A DNA stretch of 64,000 bases from Pleomorphomonas sp. PLEO (GCF_041320595.1 NZ_CP166625.1:1375501-1439500), one strand, 5' to 3'; positions 52,106 to 61,075 are shown, counted from the stretch's first letter. Numbers and translations are program-made. Notes: generated from the letters alone by a model not told the origin.

Positions 52106-53230
52106 ATGGCCACCCAATCCCTCAGAGCGTCAGCCCCGAAGGCCGTCGACGGTGCCTCGGTCATCGAGATCGAGCGAATTTCCAAACGCTTCCAGTCGGC
52201 CGAAGGCGCCGAGGTCACGGCGCTCGATAAGGTCAGCCTCTCCATCTCCGCCGGTCGGTTCACGACTTTGCTCGGCCCGTCGGGTTGTGGCAAGACGACG
52301 CTGCTGAGGGCGATCGCCGGCTTTGAGGATCCCGACGCGGGCCGCATCCTACTGGGCGGCGTCGACATCACGCGCATGCCGCCGTTCGAGCGGCCGGTGA
52401 ACACCGTTTTCCAGCATTACGCGCTGTTTCCGCATCTGTCAGTCGAGCAGAACGTCGCCTATGGGCTCGAGGTGACGGGCGTCGCCCGCGCCACCATCCG
52501 GCCGCGCGTCGCGGCGGCGCTGGAGCTGGTCCGGCTCGGCGGTCTCGGCAACCGGCGCATCGCCCAGCTGTCGGGCGGCCAGCAGCAGCGCGTGGCGCTG
52601 GCCCGCTCGCTGGTGCTGCAGCCGGAAGTGCTGTTGCTCGACGAGCCGATGGCGGCGCTCGACCGCAACCTGCGCAAGGAGATGCAGGTCGAGCTGAAGC
52701 GCCTGCAGAACGAGGTCAAGATCGCCTTCCTGTGCGTCACCCACGACCAGGAGGAAGCGTTGTCGATGAGCGATACCGTCGTGGTGATGAATCGTGGCCG
52801 CGTCGAGCAGATCGGCAGTCCGCGCGACATCTATGAGCGGCCGCGGAGCCGGTTCGTGGCCGGTTTCGTCGGCGACGCGGCGCTGATCGACTGCACCGTC
52901 GCCGGTGTCGATACGTCGGGTGTTCTTCTCGCCCTCGCCGATGGCGCGACGATGCGGGCCGGCAAGGTGGGGCTGGTCGCCGGCACGCGGGCCACCGCCG
53001 TGTTGCGGCCGGAGCGGTTGACGATCCTTCCGGAGGCAAGCCAGGCGCGCCACGTGCTGTCCGGTCTGGTGCGCAACGCCATCTATCTTGGCGACAAGTT
53101 CCGCCTTGATGTGGAGGTCGCCGGCTGTGGCGTCGCCGTTCTCTGCAGCGGTTCGATTGAGGTTCCCGCCTCGGGGTCGACGGTGCGTCTCGCCTATGAT
53201 CCCGCTGACGTGCAGGTGGTGACCGAATGA
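52106..53230 (+). CDS. potA: Polyamine-type ABC transporter ATP-binding protein
   Basis: A 374-residue ATPase of the spermidine/putrescine class: Walker A GPSGCGKTT (about 57-65), VFQHYALFPHLSV, signature LSGGQQQR, Walker B LLLDEPMAALD and CVTHDQEEA, followed by a TOBE domain with VLRPERLTILPE. It is the first gene of an operon in the order ATPase, permease, permease, binding protein, as in E. coli potABCD. GAGGAG lies 12 bp upstream of the ATG at 52106, rather far but the only candidate. The symbol reflects class, since the ligand could be another amine. Confidence 0.9.
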   Translation: MATQSLRASAPKAVDGASVIEIERISKRFQSAEGAEVTALDKVSLSISAGRFTTLLGPSGCGKTTLLRAIAGFEDPDAGRILLGGVDITRMPPFERPVNTVFQHYALFPHLSVEQNVAYGLEVTGVARATIRPRVAAALELVRLGGLGNRRIAQLSGGQQQRVALARSLVLQPEVLLLDEPMAALDRNLRKEMQVELKRLQNEVKIAFLCVTHDQEEALSMSDTVVVMNRGRVEQIGSPRDIYERPRSRFVAGFVGDAALIDCTVAGVDTSGVLLALADGATMRAGKVGLVAGTRATAVLRPERLTILPEASQARHVLSGLVRNAIYLGDKFRLDVEVAGCGVAVLCSGSIEVPASGSTVRLAYDPADVQVVTE

Positions 53231-54147
53231 GCGCCGCCCCTCCCATCAGCCGTCTGGAGCGGCGCCGGCGGCAGGGCGGCCTTGCCCTGCTGACGCCGAG
53301 CGCCCTGTTGCTCATCTGCCTGTTCCTGGTGCCGCTCGGTCTGGTGGCGACCTATTCGATCATGACGCGCGGCACCTATGGCGGTGTCATCTGGCAGCTC
53401 GATTTCGACGCGTATGCCCGCATCTTCGGCCTGCCCAACGAAGACGAGTTGCGCGACTGGGATTTCATCTATTTCGGCGTCTTCCTGCGCACCGCCGGCA
53501 TTGCCGGCACGACGGCGCTGCTGGCGCTGCTGATCGGCTATCCCGCCGCCTGGTTCATCGCCCGGGCGCCGCGCCGCCGCCGGTCGGCGCTGTTGCTGCT
53601 CGTCACGCTGCCGTTCTTCGTCAACGCGCTGGTGCGCATCTATGCCTGGATGCTGATTCTCAGGAGCGACGGCCTTGCCAACAATATTCTGATGGGGCTC
53701 GGCCTGATCAAGGAGCCGCTGACGCTGATCTACACGCCCGGCGCCATCGTGCTGTCCATGGTCTACCAGTATCTGCCGTTCATGGTGCTGCCGCTTTATG
53801 CCTCGATCGAGAAGCTCGACCCGCGTCTCATCGAAGCATCGTTCGATCTCGGCGCCGCCCGCTTCACCACCTTCCGCCGGGTGATCGCGCCGCTCACCTG
53901 GCCAGGCATCGCCGCCGGACTGGTGCTGACCTTCGTGCCGGCCTTCGGCAACTTCATCGCGCCGACGCTGATCGGCGGCTCCAAGCAACTCCAAGTCGGC
54001 ACCTTGCTGGCCCAAGCCTTCCTGTCGGCGCGCGATTGGCCGTTCGGCGCGGCGGTTTCCACCGTCCTCAGCCTGATCGTGCTGGCCGCCTTGATCTTCA
54101 TGGTGCGCAGCGAACGCGGCGTTGTCGGAAAGGGGGCGCGCTCATGA
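53227..54147 (+). CDS. potB: Polyamine-type ABC transporter permease
   Basis: A 306-residue inner-membrane permease with six helices. The first spans about residues 17-38 and is followed by the large periplasmic loop typical of PotB. The EAA loop is LIEASFDLGAARFTTFRRVI at about 200-219. The ATG overlaps the stop of potA by 4 bp and its own stop overlaps potC by 4 bp, so the operon is tightly coupled. Ends in a positively charged tail. Confidence 0.9.
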   Translation: MSAAPPISRLERRRRQGGLALLTPSALLLICLFLVPLGLVATYSIMTRGTYGGVIWQLDFDAYARIFGLPNEDELRDWDFIYFGVFLRTAGIAGTTALLALLIGYPAAWFIARAPRRRRSALLLLVTLPFFVNALVRIYAWMLILRSDGLANNILMGLGLIKEPLTLIYTPGAIVLSMVYQYLPFMVLPLYASIEKLDPRLIEASFDLGAARFTTFRRVIAPLTWPGIAAGLVLTFVPAFGNFIAPTLIGGSKQLQVGTLLAQAFLSARDWPFGAAVSTVLSLIVLAALIFMVRSERGVVGKGARS

Positions 54148-55013
54148 GTTCGTCGCGCTGGAGCCGCAACGGGCGCGGCCTGCTCGCCCTGCACGTCACG
54201 CTGTTCTTCGTCTTCCTCTACCTGCCGATCGCCATGCTGGTGGTCTATTCCTTCAACGCCAACGACGTGTCGATGATGACCTGGACCGGGTTCACCTTCG
54301 ACTGGTACGTGCGCGTGTTCCAAAACCTAGGCCTCGTCTCGCCAAACGATGCCCAGATCGCCGCCGGCAACGCCCAGCTCTATTCCGATCCCAATCTGGC
54401 GCCGGCCGTCGTCAACAGCCTGATCGTCGGCTTCTCCTCCAGTTCGCTTGCCACCGTCATCGGCACCCTGACGGCCATCGGTCTCGATCGGGCGGTCTTC
54501 CCGGGCAAGCAGATCTATCGCGGCCTGGTCATGCTGCCGATCATCATCCCCGACATCGTGCTGGGCATCGCGCTTTTGGTGTTCCTGTCGTCGGTCGGCC
54601 TGCCGCTTGGGCGCGGCTCGGTGATCGCCGCCCACACGCTGTTCCTCACCTCCTACGTTACGGTGGTGGTGGGCGCTCGCCTTGCCGGCATGGATCGCAG
54701 CCTTGACGAAGCGTCCGCCGATCTCGGCGCTCGTCCCTTGGCGACCTTCCGCCGGGTGACGCTGCCGCTGCTCGCCCCATCGATCGCCGGTGGTTTCCTG
54801 TTGTCGCTGGTCATCTCCTTTGATGACCTGGTGATCGCCTTCTTCACCTCCGGCGTCGGTGCGACGACGCTGCCGATCTACCTGTTCAGCGCCATCAAGC
54901 GAAACGTCTCGCCGGAGATCAACGCCGTGTCGGTGCTGATCGTCGCCATGTCCATGCTCTGCGTTGTCGTCGCCCTCATCCTGAGGCGAGACAATCGCGG
55001 TGCCAGCCTTTGA
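54144..55013 (+). CDS. potC: Polyamine-type ABC transporter permease
   Basis: A 289-residue second permease. FVFLYLPIAMLVVYSFNAND at residues 22-41 is the characteristic PotC first helix, and the EAA loop reads LDEASADLGARPLATFRRVT, followed by LPLLAPSIAGGFLLSLVISF and DDLVIAFFTSG, a conserved PotC string. GGGGGCGC precedes the ATG at 54144, which overlaps the potB stop. It pairs with PotB to form the channel. Confidence 0.92.
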   Translation: MSSSRWSRNGRGLLALHVTLFFVFLYLPIAMLVVYSFNANDVSMMTWTGFTFDWYVRVFQNLGLVSPNDAQIAAGNAQLYSDPNLAPAVVNSLIVGFSSSSLATVIGTLTAIGLDRAVFPGKQIYRGLVMLPIIIPDIVLGIALLVFLSSVGLPLGRGSVIAAHTLFLTSYVTVVVGARLAGMDRSLDEASADLGARPLATFRRVTLPLLAPSIAGGFLLSLVISFDDLVIAFFTSGVGATTLPIYLFSAIKRNVSPEINAVSVLIVAMSMLCVVVALILRRDNRGASL

Positions 55014-55054
55014 CCGCCTAAGCCTGCCTCACCATCCCCCTCAGGGAGAACTCC

Positions 55055-56107
55055 ATGAACCGCAAAAGCTGCCTCGGAACATTGACCGCCGCCTGTCTTG
55101 CCGGCCTTGCCCTTGTCCATCCCGCCGCGGCGGCGGGCAAGCTCGCCCTCTACAACTGGTCGATCTATATCGACCCCCAGGTGATCGAGGATTTCTCCAA
55201 GGAAACCGGCATCGCCACCACGCTCGACAATTACGGCAACAACGAAGAGATGCTGGCCAAGATCCAGGCTGGCGCCACCGGCTACGACATCGTCTTCCCG
55301 TCCGTGCACATGCAGGACATCATGACGTCGCTTGATCTGCTGCAGCCAGTTGGCTTGCAGAGTCTGAAGGGCCACGAGAACATCGATCCCAAGTATTTCC
55401 GCGCCAAGACCGATCCCGATCACCAGGCCTGCATGCCTTACAATTGGGGCTCGACCGGTCTGCTGGTCAACAAGACGATGACATCAGGCCAGGACGTCGA
55501 GACCTGGAAGGTGGTGTTCGATCCGCCGGAGGCGCTGAAGGGCAAGATCGCCATGCTCGACGACGTGCGCGAGACCGTCGGCGCGGCGCTGATCTACAAC
55601 GGCTTCTCGATCAACTCCACCGATCCCAAGGAACTCGCCAAGGCGCGCGACACCATCATCAAGGCCAAGCCCTATTGGGCGGCCATGCTGACCGACGGCA
55701 TCGGCGACAAGGTGGTCAACGGCGACTTCGCCGTGGCGCAGTGGTGGTCAGGTTCGGCTGCCCAGACGGTCGATACCGCCAAGGACAAGGTCGACTATGT
55801 GCTGCCGCGTGAGGGCGTCAACGGCTTCCAGGAGAACATGTGCCTGTTGAAGACCGCGCCCGATGTCGCCGAAGCCAAACTGTTCTTCGAATACATGATG
55901 CGTCCGGACGTATCGGCCAAGAACACCAACTGGCTGCGCGGCGGTTCGCCCAACAAGGCGGCGCTGCCGCTGATCGACAAGGGGCTGACCTCCAACAAGG
56001 CGCTCTACCCCGACGAGGCGACGTTCAAGCTGTTCAATCTCGTCCAGGATCTCGGCGACGGCATCCGGCTGTGGGATTCGGTCTGGACCAAGGTGAAGGC
56101 CGACTGA
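55055..56107 (+). CDS. potD: Polyamine-type ABC transporter substrate-binding protein
   Basis: A 350-residue periplasmic receptor with a leader ending near residue 27 (AAA). The mature start KLALYNWSIYIDPQVIEDFS is diagnostic for PotD/PotF receptors, with a Trp-Ser in the ligand pocket region. Further landmarks are YDIVFPSVHMQDIM, PYNWGSTGLLVNKTM and AVAQWWSGSAAQ, which carry aromatic and acidic residues used to bind polyamines. GGGAGAA lies ahead of the ATG. It closes the potABCD-like operon. Ligand class is likely, exact polyamine unknown. Confidence 0.92.
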   Translation: MNRKSCLGTLTAACLAGLALVHPAAAAGKLALYNWSIYIDPQVIEDFSKETGIATTLDNYGNNEEMLAKIQAGATGYDIVFPSVHMQDIMTSLDLLQPVGLQSLKGHENIDPKYFRAKTDPDHQACMPYNWGSTGLLVNKTMTSGQDVETWKVVFDPPEALKGKIAMLDDVRETVGAALIYNGFSINSTDPKELAKARDTIIKAKPYWAAMLTDGIGDKVVNGDFAVAQWWSGSAAQTVDTAKDKVDYVLPREGVNGFQENMCLLKTAPDVAEAKLFFEYMMRPDVSAKNTNWLRGGSPNKAALPLIDKGLTSNKALYPDEATFKLFNLVQDLGDGIRLWDSVWTKVKAD

Positions 56108-56132
56108 GCTGCCTGATCGCCGTTTGAATTTG

Positions 56133-56164
56133 ACCGCCGCTGGTTCGCAAGGGCCGGCGGCGGT
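56133..56164. terminator. Hairpin between convergent potD and rpiR genes
   Basis: ACCGCCGC (56133-56140) and GCGGCGGT (56157-56164) form a stem with some extra inner pairs. It sits between the two convergent stops and ends next to the stop of the rpiR-type gene. No T-run follows. Confidence 0.45.
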
Positions 56165-57049
56165 TCAGCGTTTCTCGAAGTCGCCAAATACGTCCTGAAG
56201 GCGGGCGATGCGCTGGGTGCGCCGCCGCACCGCTTCGCCGCCATCGGCGATCACCGATGTCATCAGGAAGTCGAGCAGGGCGGCGAGCGACATGAAGTTG
56301 TCCCAGGTGCGCGATCGCGTCGCCGGCAGCATCAGGACGCACTGATCCTCGGCCACCCAATCGCAATATTGATCGGTGACCACCAGAAGGTCGTGGCCGG
56401 CAGCGACCGCCTCCCGCGCCAACACCCGCGATTTGCTGGCAAAGCGCCGGCAGTCGACCAGCACCAGCAGCGTGCCCTCGGGCGGATGGTCGAGCAGTTC
56501 GGCGTAGGTGCCGTTGAGGCCGTCGAGATAGCGCACGCCGTCCCGGGCGTAGGCGAGCTGTTCGGCAAAGTAGCGGGCGATGCCGCCGATGTTCTGATAG
56601 CTGGCGACGAACACTTCGCGCGCCGTGAGGAGGCGCCTGACGGCCTCCGCCCAGACCGGCTGCTTGGACAGCGCGTAGAGCCGGTGCAGCGTTTCGATCT
56701 GGTCGGTCATCACCTCGGCGAGCAGCTGGCCGTTCTGCAAGTCGCGTTGCAGCGTGTCGGGCGTGTCGCTGACCTGCCAGGCGGTGGTGGTGGCGCGCAA
56801 CCTCAGTTCGGTCTTGAGACCGTCGAGACCCTGAAAGCCGAGCCGCCGCAGAAAGCGGCTGACGGTCATCGGGCTCAAGTGCAGTTGCTGGCCGATGGAG
56901 GCCGCCGTCTCGAAGGGCACATTGGCGAGATTGTCGATGAAGAAGCGGGCCAGGCGGCGCTCGGCCGGCGTGCCGGTGGCGACGGTGGCTTCCAGCTTGC
57001 GCTCCACCGTACCAAGAGGTCCATCACCGTTTGGGGAATCAGCGACCAA
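56165..57049 (-). CDS. RpiR-family transcriptional regulator (HTH + SIS)
   Basis: A regulator of about 294 residues. The N-terminal HTH_6 domain includes FIDNLANVPFETAASIGQQL and LSPMTVSRFLRRLGFQGLDG, the recognition helix of the RpiR family. A SIS domain from about residue 115 follows, with REVFVASYQNIGGIARYFAE, TLLVLVDCRRFASKS and HDLLVVTDQY, the usual phosphosugar-binding fold. No ATG exists near the N-terminus; a TTG at 57049 has AAGGACG at good distance and was preferred over a TTG at 57091. It is convergent with potABCD and may regulate that operon; RpiR proteins more often respond to sugar phosphates. Confidence 0.87.
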   Translation of the reverse strand: MVADSPNGDGPLGTVERKLEATVATGTPAERRLARFFIDNLANVPFETAASIGQQLHLSPMTVSRFLRRLGFQGLDGLKTELRLRATTTAWQVSDTPDTLQRDLQNGQLLAEVMTDQIETLHRLYALSKQPVWAEAVRRLLTAREVFVASYQNIGGIARYFAEQLAYARDGVRYLDGLNGTYAELLDHPPEGTLLVLVDCRRFASKSRVLAREAVAAGHDLLVVTDQYCDWVAEDQCVLMLPATRSRTWDNFMSLAALLDFLMTSVIADGGEAVRRRTQRIARLQDVFGDFEKR

Positions 57050-57148
57050 ATCCGACGTCCTTCCAGCGACCTGCGCCGCCCATAGTCGCAAAGCGGGTTT
57101 TCCTTTGCAACAAAGGACTTGCCGCGGAGCGCCGCTAGCTCGCCGACA

Positions 57149-57185
57149 TAAAAAAAGGCCCCGGAGCCGAAGCTGCCGGGGCCTT
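57149..57185 (-). terminator. Rho-independent terminator of the omp gene
   Basis: Read on the minus strand, AAGGCCCCGG and CCGGGGCCTT pair across an 11-base loop and a run of T follows, ending near 57149. It begins 23 bp after the omp stop. The best terminator in the window. Confidence 0.9.
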
Positions 57186-57207
57186 CAGATACCTGACCTT
57201 TTAAAGA

Positions 57208-57816
57208 TCAGAACTTGTAGGCGACGCCGAGCTTGACGGCGTTGCCGCTGAGGTCGCCGTCACCGCCGGCCGAACCGTAGTTACGGGTGTTGGTGCCGGT
57301 GTAGAGGTACTCGGCACGGGCCGTGATGTTGGTGGTCAGAGCGGCTTCGACACCGGCGCCGACCTGATAGCCGTAGTGGGTCCGGGTGTTGTCGGAGCCG
57401 TTGTTCTTCATCTCGCCCTGGCCGACCAGGCCACCGGCCGTGCCGTAGACCAGGATGTTGTCGAAGGCGTAGCCGGCGCGGCCACGGATGGCGCCGGTCC
57501 AGGTGGCCAGCGGGTCAGCGCCGCCGTAAGCGACTTCGCCTTCACCACCGACGACGATGTTGTTCTGGATCTGGTAGTTGTAGCCGGCGAACACGCCACC
57601 CACGACAGCGTCGTGATTCTTGCTGAAGGACGAAGGCTTGTTGGCCCAGCTGTAACCAGCGTCGGCACCGACATAGGCACCTGTCCAATCGAAGGCGGTC
57701 GAAACCGGAGCGGCGTAGGGGGCCGCCGGGATCGGCTCGTTAAGGTCGGCGGCGAAAACCGGGGCCGACAGGAGAAGGGCTGTACCGGCGACGGCGCCTA
57801 GAAGCAGCTTGCTCAT
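57208..57816 (-). CDS. Outer-membrane beta-barrel protein (Omp25/Omp31-like)
   Basis: A 202-residue eight-stranded barrel of the rhizobial Omp25/RopB class. The leader LLLGAVAGTALLLSAPVFAA ends after FAA at residue 23, and the mature start is a proline-rich linker before FDWTGAYVGADAGYSWA, the hallmark first strand. Strands such as RGRAGYAFDNILVYGTAGG and ITARAEYLYT follow, and the protein ends with Phe in GVAYKF, the signal for outer-membrane assembly. AAGGAGTGAA precedes the ATG at 57816. Such proteins are abundant and stabilise the envelope. Confidence 0.93.
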   Translation of the reverse strand: MSKLLLGAVAGTALLLSAPVFAADLNEPIPAAPYAAPVSTAFDWTGAYVGADAGYSWANKPSSFSKNHDAVVGGVFAGYNYQIQNNIVVGGEGEVAYGGADPLATWTGAIRGRAGYAFDNILVYGTAGGLVGQGEMKNNGSDNTRTHYGYQVGAGVEAALTTNITARAEYLYTGTNTRNYGSAGGDGDLSGNAVKLGVAYKF

Positions 57817-58282
57817 TCTTTCACTCCTTACACACTTGGCGCGGTGACATTGGGAGTTGCCCCGCGCACCTTGCATCTGGCCGTAAGCAATTGCTGCCCG
57901 GCTGTTCGATGAGTGGAAGATGATGTCCAATTGAGGCGGTGTCGATGCGAGAATTTGACGAAATCTGGGCAAGACGACGGCGTATTCTGGCTGATGTATT
58001 GATGCCACAGTATGGTTATTGATCTGAAACGGTGCGGCAATCGAAATTTAATACAAATGAATATTATCACAATTGCGCGATTTGGGAACACATTTGGTTA
58101 ACCATAAAATCGGCGGCCAGGCACCCTGAGGGGGCGATTTTTCGAAAACGAACGAATCGATGAAGGAGCGATTCTTTCTGACGCCAGCCGCCGCTTTTCT
58201 GACCGGCCGATTTGTGGCAGACCGGAGACAACCGGATCGTGGCCCCCGTGTGCGTGTGGCCGGGCCGGACGGGGAGATCATC
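57817..58282. other. Intergenic region between omp and proC
   Basis: About 465 bp between divergent genes. The part near 57990-58110 is A+T rich and probably contains the omp promoter. The proC frame is open back to 58160, but this extension lacks family similarity. No repeat or RNA motif was seen. Confidence 0.4.
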
Positions 58283-59104
58283 ATGCCGTTTTCGGATATC
58301 GGATCGCTCGTGCTCGTCGGAGCCGGCAAGATGGGCGGAGCCATGCTGCATGGCTGGCTCAAGAAGGGGATGAGCCCCAAGGCCGTGGCGATCGTCGACC
58401 CGCATATCGGCTCCGAAGCCTTCTCGATGCTGATCGAATATTCGGTCACCCATTATAAGGACGCTGCCGACATCAGCGCGCCGGCCGATGTGGTGGTGCT
58501 CGCGGTCAAGCCGCAGCAGATGGGCGAGGCGCTGCCGGCGCTACGGCGCGTGGTCGGGCCGACGACCCTGGTGGTGTCGATCGCCGCCGGCACGACGCTC
58601 GCCAACCTTTCGGCGGCGCTTGGCGACGGGCCGATCATCCGCGTCATGCCCAACACGCCGGCCCAGGTGGGGCAGGGCATGTCGGTGGCCGTCGGCAACG
58701 GCGTGGTGACCGAGGCGCACCGGCGCATCGTGACCAGCTTGCTCAACGCGGTCGGCAAGTCGGCCTGGATTACTGACGAAGCGCTGATCGACGTGGTGAC
58801 CGCGCTTTCGGGGGGCGGGCCGGCCTATGTTTTCCTGCTGGTCGAAGCGCTGGCCGCCGCCGGCGAAAAGGCGGGGCTGTCGCATGATCTATCCATGCTG
58901 CTCGCCCGCCAGACCATCATCGGTGGCGGTGCGCTGTTGGCTGGCGTGCCGACCGATGCAGCGACGCTCAGGAAGAACGTTACCTCGCCGGGCGGCACCA
59001 CCGCCGCCGCGCTGGCGGTGCTGATGGGCGAGCAAGGCTGGCAGCCGCTCGTCGACGAGGCGATCGCCGCCGCTGCCCGCCGTTCGCGCGAGCTGGCGGG
59101 CTGA
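58283..59104 (+). CDS. proC: Pyrroline-5-carboxylate reductase
   Basis: ProC reduces pyrroline-5-carboxylate to proline with NAD(P)H, the last step of proline synthesis. The 273-residue protein has the Rossmann start LVLVGAGKMGGAMLHGWL, then VVVLAVKPQQM, IRVMPNTPAQVGQGM and the C-terminal dimer domain with ALSGGGPAYVFLLVEAL and NVTSPGGTTAAAL, the family signature. The ATG at 58283 follows GGGGAG; it is the first residue before the Rossmann fold. The next gene begins 2 bp after the stop. Confidence 0.96.
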   Translation: MPFSDIGSLVLVGAGKMGGAMLHGWLKKGMSPKAVAIVDPHIGSEAFSMLIEYSVTHYKDAADISAPADVVVLAVKPQQMGEALPALRRVVGPTTLVVSIAAGTTLANLSAALGDGPIIRVMPNTPAQVGQGMSVAVGNGVVTEAHRRIVTSLLNAVGKSAWITDEALIDVVTALSGGGPAYVFLLVEALAAAGEKAGLSHDLSMLLARQTIIGGGALLAGVPTDAATLRKNVTSPGGTTAAALAVLMGEQGWQPLVDEAIAAAARRSRELAG

Positions 59105-59106
59105 GC

Positions 59107-59448
59107 ATGAGCGAGCAGATCGGCTACGACGACTTCCTGAAAGTCGACATCCGCGTCGGCCGCGTCATCGCGGCCGAGGTGTTCAAGGAAGCGCGGCGGC
59201 CGGCCTACAAGCTCGTCATCGACTTCGGACCGGAGATCGGCCAACGCCGGTCTTCGGCGCAGATCACCGAGAACTACAAGGTGGAAGACCTCGTCGGCCG
59301 GCTGGTGCTCGGCGTCGTCAACTTCCCGCCCAAGCAGATCGGCCCGATGCGCTCGGAGGTGTTGACGCTGGGCGTGCCCGACGCCGCCGGCCATGTCGTT
59401 CTGGTGGCGCCGGACAAGGACGCGGTGGTCGGTGGCCGACTCTACTAG
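59107..59448 (+). CDS. csaA: tRNA-binding domain protein (CsaA-like)
   Basis: A 113-residue EMAP/MetG-type OB-fold protein, the length of CsaA. Typical segments are FLKVDIRVGRVIAAEVF, RRPAYKLVIDFGPEIG, SSAQITENY, and VLGVVNFPPKQIGPMRSEVLTLG. CsaA binds tRNA and has secretion-chaperone-like activity in Bacillus; the related domain of MetG and Arc1p also binds tRNA. It lies 2 bp after proC, probably in the same operon, with no obvious link in function. Confidence 0.9.
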   Translation: MSEQIGYDDFLKVDIRVGRVIAAEVFKEARRPAYKLVIDFGPEIGQRRSSAQITENYKVEDLVGRLVLGVVNFPPKQIGPMRSEVLTLGVPDAAGHVVLVAPDKDAVVGGRLY

Positions 59449-59472
59449 GGAATTCCGCTCCGGCGGCCATCC

Positions 59473-60372
59473 TCACCGCGCCTCGTTCATCTCCTCGACC
59501 TGGGCGTAGAGCCATTCGACGAAGCGTGTCACCTCCGGCTTCGGCCTCAATCGGTCGCGACGGACGAGATAGAAGTTGTCGACGCCGGGGGCGACGATGC
59601 GGAAGGGCGCCACCAGGCGACCGAGGCTGAGGTCGTCGTCGATCATCGAAAGGTCGGCTATGGCAAAGCCGCGCCCCGCCTCGGCGGCGCGCAGCGCGGT
59701 GTCCATTGTGTCGAAGGTTTCGCCGTGCTCGACGTCGATCGCGTTGTCGCCGAAGGCGCGGGTGACCCAGCGCGTCCAGTCGGTCATGCCAGAACAGTGC
59801 AAGACCTGACCGCGGCGCAACTGCTCCACCGGCTCAAGATGGGCGACGGTCTGGTAATAGCTCGGTGAGCAGACCGGCGTCAGCCGCTCCATCAGGAAAG
59901 GCACCAGTTCCTCCGGCTGCCACTGCCGCGTCTCATAGAGGATGCCGACGTCGTTCTCGACGTCGCTGGGGTCCATGTTCTCCCACAGCACCGATACGCG
60001 CACCGTGAGGTCGGGATTGGCCGTCTCGAAGCTTCGAAGGCGGGGCAGTAGCCAGCGGGCGCCGAAGGTGGGCGGCGTGCGGACACGGACGACACCGGGG
60101 CGGGCCCGGATCTGCTCGACGCCGCGTCGGATTGCCTCGAAGGCCGTGCCGAGCGACAGCGCCAGCTGTTCGCCCTCCGGCGACAAGCGGACGCCACGGT
60201 GAACGCGGCGGAACAGCTCGACGCGCAGATCATCCTCCAGCGCCCTGATCTGCCGGCTGACGGCGCTCTCGGTGACGTTGAGCTCCTCGGCGGCGCGGTT
60301 GAACGCGCCGAGGCGGGCGACACTTTCGAAGGCCTTGAGGGCGTTGAGGCTGGGCAGGCGGTTGACGGCCAC
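59473..60372 (-). CDS. LysR-family transcriptional regulator (GcvA-like)
   Basis: A 299-residue LysR regulator. The N-terminal HTH (LNALKAFESVARLGAFNRAA, then LNVTESAVSRQIRALEDDL) is of the GcvA/AmpR subtype, as shown by the RLPSLNALKAFE opening. The effector domain follows with VRTPPTFGARWLLPRLRSF and FAIADLSMIDDDLSLGRLV. A GTG at 60372 with AGGAG upstream is the likely start; the frame is open to 60417. It is convergent with csaA and nothing next to it reveals the regulated genes, although a dyad lies upstream in the gap that follows. Confidence 0.92.
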   Translation of the reverse strand: MAVNRLPSLNALKAFESVARLGAFNRAAEELNVTESAVSRQIRALEDDLRVELFRRVHRGVRLSPEGEQLALSLGTAFEAIRRGVEQIRARPGVVRVRTPPTFGARWLLPRLRSFETANPDLTVRVSVLWENMDPSDVENDVGILYETRQWQPEELVPFLMERLTPVCSPSYYQTVAHLEPVEQLRRGQVLHCSGMTDWTRWVTRAFGDNAIDVEHGETFDTMDTALRAAEAGRGFAIADLSMIDDDLSLGRLVAPFRIVAPGVDNFYLVRRDRLRPKPEVTRFVEWLYAQVEEMNEAR

Positions 60373-60712
60373 GTTCGGCGCTCCTGCTAAATGGGTCTGG
60401 TTGATTTTCACGCACAAAAAGGGGCTGCTGCGTCCTGCGGAAAACTGCTAGTCGACCAAGGTATCAGCGGCATACCATCATCCCGTAAACCCCGTAGTTT
60501 GCAGTCGAAAAAAGGCCGTATTGTCAGAAATATGACGCTTTCGCACGTCATTTCACTTAGACGGCGTCCGCACTCTGACCATTGCTTTAACGCCCTTGGT
60601 AAGGATTTGTTTACGGGTGAGTTTTTGGAACGTCAAGCGGGCAAAAAAGGCGTTTGAAGGGACGGGTCGGCATCGTCATATAGAAGCCAAGCGAACAGTA
60701 CGGAGTTCTATC
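60373..60712. other. Intergenic region between lysR-type and DUF1127 genes
   Basis: About 340 bp between divergent genes. GGTAT-N7-ATACC at 60460-60476 is a small dyad with the size of a LysR (T-N11-A) box and lies about 90 bp upstream of the LysR start, a possible autoregulatory site. A+T-rich DNA at 60480-60610 probably contains the DUF1127 promoter. No RNA gene was recognised, though small RNAs would be missed by eye. Confidence 0.4.
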
Positions 60713-60949
60713 ATGATCAACTCGATGTCCCTCCGTCAGTGGGCCGGCGGCACTTTTAATCCGAGCCAGCTCTATCGGCAGTGGCGCAAGCGCAGCCTTT
60801 TGAGGCACGACCTGCAGCGGCTGGTCGAGGACCCGTATCTGCTCGACGACGTCGGCTTCTGCCGCGAGACCGCCGAGCGCGAGCTCGATCGTTCGGTCTG
60901 GGAGCCGGTGGCCAATCTGCGCACGCCGCCGCATAGGCGCGCCGCCTGA
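60713..60949 (+). CDS. DUF1127 (YjiS-like) small protein
   Basis: A 78-residue basic protein. The C-terminal part carries the DUF1127 motif: WRKRSLLRHDLQRLVEDPYL, then LDDVGFCRETAERELDRSVW, with the Asp-(Ile/Val)-Gly and final Trp typical of the domain. In alphaproteobacteria such arginine-rich proteins bind RNA and influence small-RNA turnover and phosphate or carbon metabolism. The ATG at 60713 is the natural start; the open frame goes upstream to 60596 with no family match. A strong terminator follows. Confidence 0.85.
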   Translation: MINSMSLRQWAGGTFNPSQLYRQWRKRSLLRHDLQRLVEDPYLLDDVGFCRETAERELDRSVWEPVANLRTPPHRRAA

Positions 60950-60974
60950 CAGGTCAAAATCGTAAGTCAATCTT

Positions 60975-61005
60975 AAGCCCCGGTGCCACCCGCGCCGGGG
61001 CTTTT
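60975..61005 (+). terminator. Rho-independent terminator of the DUF1127 gene
   Basis: AAGCCCCGG (60975-60983) pairs with CCGGGGCTT (60995-61003), followed by TT. It lies 26 bp after the DUF1127 stop. Confidence 0.85.
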
Positions 61006-61010
61006 CATAT

Positions 61011-61036
61011 GAAAAAGCGGAGCCTTTCGGCTCCGC
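61011..61036 (-). terminator. Rho-independent terminator of the gguAB operon
   Basis: On the minus strand GCGGAGCC-GAAA-GGCTCCGC forms a stem with a stable GAAA tetraloop and then TTTTTC. It lies 40 bp after the permease stop and back to back with the DUF1127 terminator. Confidence 0.88.
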
Positions 61037-61075
61037 CAAGTTCGTGAGGAGGATCGGGGCTGGAGGTGTGAGGTT

